A program made the translations under genes and the position numbers. A stretch of 64,000 nucleotides of DNA from Streptomyces tsukubensis (GTDB lineage Bacteria; Actinomycetota; Actinomycetes; Streptomycetales; Streptomycetaceae), in contig NZ_CP045178.1 of assembly GCF_009296025.1 (NCBI RefSeq), positions 8,246,001-8,310,000 on the forward strand, written 5' to 3'. The notes beneath the pieces are model-generated. The model was not told where the DNA came from. It saw only the letters and a program-made list of their open reading frames with translations, and ran no database searches. Shown in pieces: positions 26,898 to 34,363 of this stretch. Numbering within the stretch: position 1 is the first letter of the stretch; each line of letters starts with the position of its first letter.

Positions 26898-26958
26898 GGG
26901 GTCCTTGCCATATGGGCCCCGCGGCCTGATCGGACTCCCCTATTGCAAGGACCCCTGA
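26895..26958. mobile_element. Intergenic inverted-repeat element, copy 1 (MITE-like)
   Basis: A 58-bp element (26898-26955) is bounded by inverted repeats that begin GGGGTCCTTGC; 11 bp are perfect and 17 of 19 match in total. It is flanked on both sides by TGA. Its inner part at 26917-26939 is identical over 23 nt to 54025-54047 in copy 2. It directly follows the stop codon of the interrupted oxidoreductase gene. Terminal repeats plus a 3-bp flanking repeat of the T-N-A type suggest a non-autonomous relic of an insertion sequence; it may also act as a terminator hairpin. Confidence 0.7.
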
Positions 26959-27515
26959 GTGGACCCTCCGCTCAGCTGGGGTGGGCCAGGAAGCGGCGTC
27001 CTGCCACGATTCACCGGGCAGGTCCGCCGCTCCTCCGCATCAGGCCGTCCGCCGATGGTCTCGGCCCGCCCGGGTGGGTCAACGGCCGGGTGCTCCGCGT
27101 CGATGGCGGAATCGCTGAGGACGGCCAGGTCTCAGCGGCCCTCGGCCGGTCCTGGCTCCGTTTCGCTCTCAGTGCGGGAAACAGAACGCAGCAAGACATC
27201 GACAACTTGCCGTGAATTATCGACGTGACCGGCACGCGGCGATGGAGCGCGTTCACGCTGTCGTCGGGGGCGACGCCCGGTACCTCCAAATCCGCTGCTG
27301 AGAGGGTCTGCCGTCTGAGCGGGCCAAGGGAGTTCGGAAACCCGGGCAGTTGCCGCACCGTCCTGACCGTCGAGGGCGTCCGTTCCGGCCGGGACAGTGG
27401 AGAGCCCCGTATTCACCGAGGTGAAACCAGTGTCACGCGCCCCACGCCAGGGTGAGGTGTGGCTCCGTCCTGAAGCCGTCGGACTCTTTGCAAGTGCTGC
27501 GTTAATCTTGCGCCC
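26959..27515. other. Gene-free region with a short dehydrogenase-like fragment
   Basis: Around 27058-27117 one + strand frame reads GPPGWVNGRVLRVDGGIAED, which resembles the C-terminal end of short-chain dehydrogenases (W-V-N-G-x-V-L-R-V-D-G-G). No other part of such a gene is recognisable, so it is a fragment at most. Immediately before the LacI gene, CTTTGCAAG (about 27488) and CTTGCGC (about 27507) could be operator half-sites. Confidence 0.45.
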
Positions 27516-28523
27516 ATGACGCGACGAATTGCTCATGTGGCGAAGAAGGTCGGGGTCAGTGAGGCGACGCGCGTCCTCAATGGCCGGCCGGGAGTAGCCG
27601 AGTCCACCCGGCAATCCGTACTCACCGCCCTCGACATCCTCGGCTACGAACGGCCCACCCAGCTGAGAGGGGAGCGGGCCAGACTGGTCGGGCTCGTCCT
27701 GCCCGAACTCCAGAACCCCATCTTCCCCGCCTTCGCCGAGGTGATCGGGGGGACGCTCGCGCAGCAGGGCCTCACGCCCGTGCTGTGCACACAGACCAAG
27801 GGCGGTGTCTCCGAGGCCGACTACGTCGAACTCCTCCTCCAGCAGCAGGTGTCGGGGGTGGTGTTCGCGGGCGGTCTCTACGCCCAGGCGGACGCGTCGC
27901 ACGATCACTACAAGGTGCTCGCCGAGCGCAGGATCCCCGTGGTCCTCATCAACGCGGCCATCGAGACCCTCGCGTTCCCCGCGGTCTCCTGCGACGACAC
28001 GGTCGCCATCGAGCAGGCCTGGCGCCATCTCGCCTCGCTCGGACACGAGCGCATCGGGCTGATCCTCGGCCCCGAGGGGCACCTGCCCTCGCGGCGCAAG
28101 CTGGCCATGGCGCGGGCCGTCGCCGACGCGACCGGCGGCTCGCTCGCCGAGGAACGGGTGGTGCGCGGGATGTCTCTCGCTCGAAGGAGCCAGGCCGCCG
28201 CGGCCCGGCTGCTCGACATCGGTGTCACCGGCATCATCTGCGCCAGCGACCCCCTGGCGCTCGGCGCGGTGCGCGCCGCCCGCAGGCGGGGACTGGACGT
28301 GCCGGGGCGCGTCTCCGTCGTGGGGTACGACGACTCCGCCTTCATGAACTGCGCCGAGCCGCCGCTGACGACGGTGCGTCAGCCCATCGAGGCGATGGGG
28401 CGCGCCGCGGTCGAACTGCTCTCCGTGCAGATCGGAGGCAGGGCCGTACCGCCGGGCGAACTGCTCTTCGAGCCCGAGCTGGTCGTCCGGGGCTCCACCG
28501 GGCAGGCGCCTCGCGGGGTCTGA
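27516..28523 (+). CDS. LacI-family sugar regulator with a 2-residue gap in the recognition helix
   Basis: A 335-aa LacI/GalR-type regulator. The sugar-binding core is complete (LVGLVLPELQNPIFPAFAEV, QQQVSGVVFAGGLY, VSVVGYDDSAFMNCAEPPLTTVRQP). The N-terminal helix-turn-helix reads VAKKVGVSEATRVLNG; the family has VSEATVSRVLNG, so the two residues V-S that begin the recognition helix are missing, equal to an in-frame 6-bp loss near 27570. DNA binding is probably impaired, which would leave the downstream glucan genes unregulated. ATG 27516 is the family start; the ribosome binding site is weak. It resembles MalR-type regulators of Streptomyces alpha-glucan operons. Confidence 0.9.
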   Translation: MTRRIAHVAKKVGVSEATRVLNGRPGVAESTRQSVLTALDILGYERPTQLRGERARLVGLVLPELQNPIFPAFAEVIGGTLAQQGLTPVLCTQTKGGVSEADYVELLLQQQVSGVVFAGGLYAQADASHDHYKVLAERRIPVVLINAAIETLAFPAVSCDDTVAIEQAWRHLASLGHERIGLILGPEGHLPSRRKLAMARAVADATGGSLAEERVVRGMSLARRSQAAAARLLDIGVTGIICASDPLALGAVRAARRRGLDVPGRVSVVGYDDSAFMNCAEPPLTTVRQPIEAMGRAAVELLSVQIGGRAVPPGELLFEPELVVRGSTGQAPRGV

Positions 28524-29134
28524 ACCCGGGTGGGGCGGGGCGCCGTTCCGTGCCTGCCACGATGTGGCGAGCCTTCTCCCGTACTCGCACCCGCCCCTGT
28601 ACGGCACCCGCGCCCGCCCCCGCACTCGCACCCGTCCCTGTACGGGCACCCGCACCCGCACGCCGGCACGGGCGCCTCGGACGCACCCACGGGTACGCAT
28701 CCTGCCGTCGTCACGAACTCACCCCCGCGCCGGTCGTCGTCGACGTCGTCACCCGCCGCCCGTGTTCGTCACACCGTCCCGGGCAGTTCCCTGTCCCGGA
28801 GTTGCGGGAAGGGGTGGCCGACCTGACGGCTGACCGTTCGCTTTCGAACAGGCGGAAACTCGCGTCCGGCACCGAAGGGCAGGACATCCGCGCGACCGCG
28901 GGGGCGGGTCGCGCGAAGCCGGACGCGCGACGGTCGGCGCCTGCTCGGCACCCAGCAACACCGTTGCTGAGCGCCGGTGTTGCTGGGTGTTGCCGCGCTC
29001 CTTTGGCATGACGCCCTTCGAAGGGGCGCGGCCCGCGCGGGCCCGCCCGCACCGCTCCGGGATCCCCTTGCGCGCCGAGGGGGCTTGAAGGGTTGCCGGC
29101 CGCTAAGAGGCTGACACATCCACGCACCTGTCGA
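28524..29134. other. Long leader region between the LacI gene and the ABC operon
   Basis: No gene was found in about 600 bp. At 28580-28665 there are two imperfect copies of a roughly 41-bp pyrimidine-rich unit containing ACTCGCACCCG and CCTGTACGG. At 28949-28989 a strong hairpin occurs (listed separately). Confidence 0.5.
28949..28989. terminator. Strong hairpin between the LacI gene and the ABC operon
   Basis: CACCCAGCAACACCG (28949-28963) pairs perfectly over 15 bp with 28975-28989, with an 11-nt loop. It lies over 400 bp after the LacI stop and 260 bp before the next start, so it may end the LacI transcript or insulate the operon. Confidence 0.6.
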
Positions 29135-29164
29135 ATATTTGCGAAATCAGAGCGACATATTGCG
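29135..29164. promoter_or_regulatory. AT-rich repeat upstream of the glucan ABC operon
   Basis: ATATTTGCG (29135-29143) and ATATTGCG (29157-29164) are direct repeats spaced 22 bp apart, about two helical turns, in a low-GC island 90-115 bp before the binding-protein gene. The first copy overlaps the 11-bp palindrome ATTTGCGAAAT. This is a plausible target for the LacI-family regulator. Confidence 0.4.
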
Positions 29165-29250
29165 GCCATCGGTGGTTAGTGGTTGAGTGAGCGCCGCCAC
29201 ACAGCGAAGCGGCTGTTGGTTTCCCACGCTTGCCCTAGAGGGGTCCACCG

Positions 29251-30603
29251 ATGAGTAGCTCCGGGTTCCGCCGCACGTGTACCGCCGCCATGGCTTCCGC
29301 GCTGGCTCTCACTGGACTTGCCGCCTGCGGCTCGGACAGCGACAACAGCGGCGCGGGCGGCAAGACGCGTATCACCGTGAACTGCATGCCGCCCAAGAGC
29401 GCGAAGATCGACAGGAAGAGCTTCGAGGACGACATCAAGACGTTCGAGAAGGCGAACCCGAAGATCGACATAGTGGGCCACGACGCGTTCCCCTGCCAGG
29501 ACCCCAAGACGTTCGACGCCAAGCTCGCGGGCGGGCAGATGGAGGACGTCTTCTACACCTACTTCACGGACGCCAAGCACGTCGTCGACATCAACCAGGC
29601 CGCCGACATCACCTCGTACGTGAAGGACCTCAAGGGGTACGACGACATCCAGAAGTCGCTGCGCGACGTCTACACCGTCGACGGCAAGATCTACGGTGTT
29701 CCGCGCACCAACTACTCGATGGGCCTCCTCTACAACAAGAAGCTCTTCAAGCAGGCCGGACTCGACCCGGACAAGCCGCCCACCACCTGGGAAGAGGTCC
29801 AGGCCGCGGCCAAGAAGATCGCCGGGCTCGGCAAGGGCACCGTGGGGTACGCCGACTACAGCGCGCAGAATCAGGGCGGCTGGCACTTCACCGCCGAGAT
29901 GTACTCACAGGGCGGCGACGTCGTCTCCTCCGACGGCAAGAAGGCGACCGTCGACACCCCCGAGGGCAAGGCCGTCCTGCAGAACCTCAAGGACATGCGC
30001 TGGCGGGACAATTCGATGGGCAGCAAACAGCTGCTGATCCTCAACGACGTCCAGCAGATGATGGGCTCGGGCAAGCTCGGCATGTACATATCCGCCCCGG
30101 ACAACATCCCGATCCTCGTCAAGGAGAAGGGCGGCAACTACGACGACCTCGCCCTCGCTCCGATGCCGGGCGGCAAGGGCACCCTGGCCGGCGGTGACGG
30201 CTACATGTTCAACAAGAAGGACACCCCGGCGCAGATCAGGGCCGGCCTCAAGTGGCTGCAATCCCAGACCAACACCCCGGGCGAGGGCCTGAACAACTGG
30301 AAGCGCGCCTCCGTCAACAAGGCCCCCGTCGGCATGCCGGAGCCGCGGCTGTGGACCGGTGCCACGGACAGCAAGGACCTGGCCCTGAAAAAGCGTTACG
30401 CCAACGTGCCGGTCGCCAACTACCAGGCGTTCCTCGACGGCAGCCAACAGGTCGAACCGAAGCTGGAGCCGGCCAAGGCCCAGCAGATCTACTCCGTCCT
30501 CGACGCCTCCGTCTCCGCGGTCCTCACCAAGAAGGACGCCGATATCGACGCGCTGCTGAAGGACGCCCAGAGCAAGATCGACGGCATTCTCGCCCGAGGC
30601 TGA
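29251..30603 (+). CDS. Sugar ABC transporter substrate-binding lipoprotein
   Basis: A 450-aa class I extracellular solute-binding protein. The signal peptide ends in a lipobox, LTGLAACGSDSDN, so it is a lipoprotein. The mature part shows IDIVGHDAFPCQDPKTFDAKLAGGQMED split over two lines of the fold, then GKIYGVPRTNYSMGLLYNKKLF, the conserved opening-cleft strand of family 1 binding proteins. An unusual pair of cysteines (VNCMPP and FPCQDP) may form a disulfide. GAGGGG 8 nt upstream supports ATG 29251. It is the first gene of an operon with two permeases, so it selects the oligosaccharide. The context suggests alpha-glucan oligomers. Confidence 0.92.
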   Translation: MSSSGFRRTCTAAMASALALTGLAACGSDSDNSGAGGKTRITVNCMPPKSAKIDRKSFEDDIKTFEKANPKIDIVGHDAFPCQDPKTFDAKLAGGQMEDVFYTYFTDAKHVVDINQAADITSYVKDLKGYDDIQKSLRDVYTVDGKIYGVPRTNYSMGLLYNKKLFKQAGLDPDKPPTTWEEVQAAAKKIAGLGKGTVGYADYSAQNQGGWHFTAEMYSQGGDVVSSDGKKATVDTPEGKAVLQNLKDMRWRDNSMGSKQLLILNDVQQMMGSGKLGMYISAPDNIPILVKEKGGNYDDLALAPMPGGKGTLAGGDGYMFNKKDTPAQIRAGLKWLQSQTNTPGEGLNNWKRASVNKAPVGMPEPRLWTGATDSKDLALKKRYANVPVANYQAFLDGSQQVEPKLEPAKAQQIYSVLDASVSAVLTKKDADIDALLKDAQSKIDGILARG

Positions 30604-30610
30604 CCACTCC

Positions 30611-31570
30611 ATGAAGACTGCACAGGCACCCGCGCGGTCCGTCAGGGCGGCGCCCCCGGGTACGGGGGCGCCGCGCCCCGCGGGCCACGGGAGCGCGGAC
30701 AGAACGCGCCGCGCTCTCATTCACCACCTCCGCGCCTACGCCTTCCTCATCGGCGGGCTGATCTGCTTCGCCCTCTTCTCGTGGTATCCGGCGATCCGCG
30801 CGATCATCATCTCGTTCCAGAAGTACATCCCGGGCTCGGACCCGGAGTGGGTGGGTTTCGACAACTTCACAGCGGTCTTCAACGACCCGGAGTTCGCCAC
30901 CGCCTGGAAGAACACCGCGGTGTTCACCGGCTTCGCCCTGCTGATCGGCTTCGCCGTCCCGTTCCTCATGGCGCTGGTACTCAACGAACTCCGCCACGCC
31001 AAGGGCTTCTTCCGCGTCGTCGTCTACCTGCCCGTGATGATCCCGCCGGTGGTCAGCTCGTTGCTCTGGAAGTGGTTCTACACACCGGACAGCGGCCTGA
31101 TCAACGAGGTCCTGCGCTTCCTCCACCTGCCGACCTCGAACTGGATCTTCTCCACGGACACCTCGCTCATCTCCCTGGTGATCGTGGCCACCTGGGCCAA
31201 CATGGGCGGCACCGTGCTGATCTACCTGGCCGCCCTCCAGGGCATCCCGGGAGAGCTGTACGAGGCCGCAGAGCTGGACGGCGCCAACATCTGGCAGCGG
31301 GTGCGCCACGTCACGATCCCGCAGACGCGGTTCATCATGCTGATGTTGATGCTGCTCCAGATCATCGCCACGATGCAGGTGTTCACCGAGCCCTTCGTCA
31401 TCACCGGGGGCGGCCCGGAGAGTTCCACCGTCACCGTGCTGTACCTCATCTACAAGTACGCCTTCGCGTACCAGAACTTCGGCGGGGCCTGCGCCCTGAG
31501 CGCGATGCTGCTGGTTCTGCTGAGCCTGTTCTCCGCCCTCTATCTGCGGCTCACCCGCACCAAGGACTGA
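30611..31570 (+). CDS. Sugar ABC transporter permease (MalF type)
   Basis: A 319-aa inner-membrane permease with six helices after a 35-residue hydrophilic N-terminus. The EAA loop that contacts the ATPase reads YEAAELDGANIWQRVRHVTIPQ. The C-terminal helices carry the family sequence FVITGGGPESSTVTVLYLIYKYAF. It starts 7 bp after the binding-protein gene and is followed 15 bp later by the partner permease. No ATPase gene is in the operon; many Streptomyces sugar importers share the global ATPase MsiK, and that is the likely energiser. Confidence 0.93.
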   Translation: MKTAQAPARSVRAAPPGTGAPRPAGHGSADRTRRALIHHLRAYAFLIGGLICFALFSWYPAIRAIIISFQKYIPGSDPEWVGFDNFTAVFNDPEFATAWKNTAVFTGFALLIGFAVPFLMALVLNELRHAKGFFRVVVYLPVMIPPVVSSLLWKWFYTPDSGLINEVLRFLHLPTSNWIFSTDTSLISLVIVATWANMGGTVLIYLAALQGIPGELYEAAELDGANIWQRVRHVTIPQTRFIMLMLMLLQIIATMQVFTEPFVITGGGPESSTVTVLYLIYKYAFAYQNFGGACALSAMLLVLLSLFSALYLRLTRTKD

Positions 31571-31585
31571 GAGGAGAACCCTGTC

Positions 31586-32533
31586 GTGACCGCTGTCATC
31601 CCACCGGGTACCGTCCCGCAGTCGAAGTCCCGCCGTCCGCGCAAGGACGAGCGGGGGCCCGCCGTCCGTACCCTCGTGTCACCGCTGGCCATGGCCAGCC
31701 GCCGGGGCCGGATCATCTACTGGTCCCTCTTCGCCCTGGTCGTCCTCGCCTTCGCCGTCGCCTTCCTCTTCCCCGTCTACTGGATGGTCACGGGCGCCGC
31801 GAAGCCCACCGACGAACTGCTGCGTACCCCGCCCACCCTGGTACCGGAGAAGTGGCGGTTCTCCGCCTACTCGGACGCCTGGGACCAGATGGACCTCCCA
31901 CGCCACCTGTGGAACACGGTGGTGCAGGCGGCCGGAGCCTGGATCCTCCAGCTCGTCTTCTGCACGGCCGCCGCCTACGCGCTGTCCAAACTGAAACCCG
32001 CCTTCGGCAAGGTCATCCTGGGCGGCATCCTCGCCACCCTCATGGTGCCCGTACAGGCCATGGTGGTACCCAAGTACCTGACCGTCGCCGACCTGCCGCT
32101 GATCCACACCAGTCTGCTCAACAGCCCGATGGGGATCTGGCTGCCGGCCGTCGCCAACGCCTTCAACCTCTATCTGCTCAAACAGTTCTTCGACCAGATC
32201 CCGAGGGACGTCCTGGAGGCCGCCGAGATCGACGGGGCGGGAAAGCTCAGACAGCTCTGGTCGATCCTGCTGCCCATGTCACGGCCGGTGCTCGCTGTCG
32301 TCTCCATCTTCGCCCTGGTCAGCGTCTGGCAGGACTTCCTCTGGCCGCTGATGGTCTTCTCCGACACGGACAAGCAGCCGATCAGCGTCGCGCTCGTCCA
32401 GTTGACGGAGAACCTCTCCGACTCGACGAAGATCGGCGCCATGGTCATCGCGAGCATCCCGATGATCCTCGTCTTCCTGGTCTTCCAACGCCACATCATC
32501 GCCGGTATCGCCGCCGGTTCCACCAAGGGCTGA
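31586..32533 (+). CDS. Sugar ABC transporter permease (MalG type)
   Basis: A 315-aa permease forming the second half of the channel. After a 45-residue hydrophilic lead the first helix appears (FALVVLAFAVAFLFPVYWM), then MVTGAAKPTDELLRTPPTL, the standard periplasmic loop. The EAA loop is LEAAEIDGAGKLRQLWSILLP. The C-terminus ends with FVFQRHIIAGIAAGSTKG, matching MalG-type proteins. GTG 31586 is preceded by GAGGAG about 9 nt upstream and replaces the earlier gene after a 15-bp gap. Confidence 0.93.
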   Translation: MTAVIPPGTVPQSKSRRPRKDERGPAVRTLVSPLAMASRRGRIIYWSLFALVVLAFAVAFLFPVYWMVTGAAKPTDELLRTPPTLVPEKWRFSAYSDAWDQMDLPRHLWNTVVQAAGAWILQLVFCTAAAYALSKLKPAFGKVILGGILATLMVPVQAMVVPKYLTVADLPLIHTSLLNSPMGIWLPAVANAFNLYLLKQFFDQIPRDVLEAAEIDGAGKLRQLWSILLPMSRPVLAVVSIFALVSVWQDFLWPLMVFSDTDKQPISVALVQLTENLSDSTKIGAMVIASIPMILVFLVFQRHIIAGIAAGSTKG

Positions 32534-32698
32534 CCCGGCCGCGCCTCGGACCAGCGCGAGCCGGTCGTCCTGCGCACCGCGCCACCCGTCTCCCTGTCCC
32601 GTTATGGGGCGGCGGTGCGCAGCCATCGGAACCACCCTCACCCCCGCGCCGGTCGCCAATGCTCGTGGGGGTTCCGCTCACGCCCGAAAGGAAAACGC

Positions 32699-34309
32699 AT
32701 GGAAGGCAGCCCTCGGGAGCCCGCCGCCCCGTCCGACTGGTGGCGCTCGGCCGTCATCTACGAGGTGTACGTACGGAGCTTCGCGGACGGCGACGGTGAC
32801 GGCACCGGAGACCTGGCGGGCGTCCGCGCCAAGCTGCCCTACCTCGCCGAACTGGGCGTAGAGGCACTGTGGTTCGCCCCCTGGTACCTCTCCCCGCTGG
32901 CGGACGGCGGCTATGACGTGGCGGACTACCGCACCATCGACCCCGCCTTCGGCACCCTGGCCGAAGCGGAGAAACTGATCCACGAGGCACGTGAACTCGG
33001 CATCAGGACCATCGTCGACATCGTCCCCAACCACGTGTCCGACCAGCACGCCTGGTTCAAGGCCGCCATCGAGGCGGGCCCCGGCAGCCCCGAGCGCGAA
33101 CTGTTCCACTTCCGGCCCGGCCGCGGTGAGAGGGGTGAACTCCCGCCCAACCAATGGCCGTCACAGTTCTCCGGCGACACCTGGACCCGGGTCGCCGACG
33201 GCGAGTGGTATCTGCACCTCTTCGCGCCGCAACAGCCCGACCTCAACTGGAACCACCCGGCCGTCCGCCGGGAGCACGAGGAAGTACTGCGCTTCTGGTT
33301 CGAACGGGGGGTCGCCGGAGTGCGCGTCGACTCCGCGGCCCTGCTCGCCAAGGACCCGACGCTGGCCGACTTCGTCGAGGGCGTCGACCCGCACCCCTAT
33401 ATCGACCGCGACGAACTCCATGACGTCTACCGCTCCTGGCGCGCCGTCGCCGACGAGTACGGCGGGATCTTCGTCGGCGAGGTGTGGATGCCGGACGCGG
33501 AACGGTTCGCACGCTATCTGCGCCCCGACGAACTGCACACGGCGTTCAACTTCAACTTCCTCTCCTGTCCCTGGGAGGTGGAGGCGATGCGCGCCGCCAT
33601 CGACGGCACTCTCGCCGAGCACGCACCGGTCGGGGCGCCGCCCACCTGGGTGCTCTGCAACCACGACGTGACCCGTACGGTCACGCGTTACGGCCGAAAG
33701 GACACCGGCTTCGACTTCGCCAAGAAGCGGTTCGGCACCCCGACCGACCTCGGGCTCGGCGCCGGTCGTGCCCGCGCGGCCGCGCTGCTCTCGCTGGCCC
33801 TGCCCGGCTCCGTCTACCTCTACCAGGGGGAGGAACTGGGGCTTCCCGAGGCCGACATCCCGCGCGACCGTATCGAGGACCCCATGCACTTCAGGTCCGG
33901 CGGGACCGACCCGGGCCGTGACGGCTGCCGGGTGCCACTGCCCTGGACCGCGGACGCCCCGTACAGCGGATTCGGCTCCGAGACGGGGCCCTGGCTCCCC
34001 ACGCCGGACGGCTGGTCCGCGTACGCGGCGGATCTCCAGGGGGCCGACCCGGGCTCCATGCTCTCCCTCTACCGCGAGGCACTGCGCATCAGGGCCGAGG
34101 AGCCGGGGTTCGGGGACGGCCCGATGGCCTGGCTCGACACCGCTCAGGGGACGCTCGCCTTCACCCGCGCCGACGGCCTGATCTGCGCCGTCAACTTCGC
34201 CGGTGAACCCGCGCGACTGCCCGCCCACACAGACATCCTGCTCTCCAGCGGCCCCTTGGACGAGGGCGGCAGGCTTCCGCAGGACACGGCGGTCTGGCTC
34301 AGGATCTGA
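32699..34309 (+). CDS. GH13 alpha-glucosidase / oligo-glucosidase
   Basis: A 536-aa cytoplasmic alpha-amylase-superfamily enzyme. All four conserved regions are present: I, TIVDIVPNHVSD (residues 105-115); II, GVRVDSAAL with nucleophile Asp211; III, FVGEVWMP with acid/base Glu261; IV, LCNHDVTR with Asp323. No signal peptide is seen, so it acts on imported sugar, most simply by exo-hydrolysis of alpha-glucosidic oligosaccharides. AAAGGA lies 7 nt before ATG 32699; the longer frame is rejected. It follows the two permease genes and precedes the secreted glucanase, so it fits the last intracellular step of the pathway. Confidence 0.93.
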   Translation: MEGSPREPAAPSDWWRSAVIYEVYVRSFADGDGDGTGDLAGVRAKLPYLAELGVEALWFAPWYLSPLADGGYDVADYRTIDPAFGTLAEAEKLIHEARELGIRTIVDIVPNHVSDQHAWFKAAIEAGPGSPERELFHFRPGRGERGELPPNQWPSQFSGDTWTRVADGEWYLHLFAPQQPDLNWNHPAVRREHEEVLRFWFERGVAGVRVDSAALLAKDPTLADFVEGVDPHPYIDRDELHDVYRSWRAVADEYGGIFVGEVWMPDAERFARYLRPDELHTAFNFNFLSCPWEVEAMRAAIDGTLAEHAPVGAPPTWVLCNHDVTRTVTRYGRKDTGFDFAKKRFGTPTDLGLGAGRARAAALLSLALPGSVYLYQGEELGLPEADIPRDRIEDPMHFRSGGTDPGRDGCRVPLPWTADAPYSGFGSETGPWLPTPDGWSAYAADLQGADPGSMLSLYREALRIRAEEPGFGDGPMAWLDTAQGTLAFTRADGLICAVNFAGEPARLPAHTDILLSSGPLDEGGRLPQDTAVWLRI

Positions 34310-34363
34310 ATCCCTGACCCGGCCGTCCGTTTTTTCCCCCCCACCCGCACAGAAGGGCATGTC

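Noticed and set aside
27516..28523. Calling the LacI gene malR of the maltose operon
   Set aside because: The core resembles MalR-type regulators, but the linked binding protein is not MalE-like and a GH87 enzyme is present, so the symbol would mislead.
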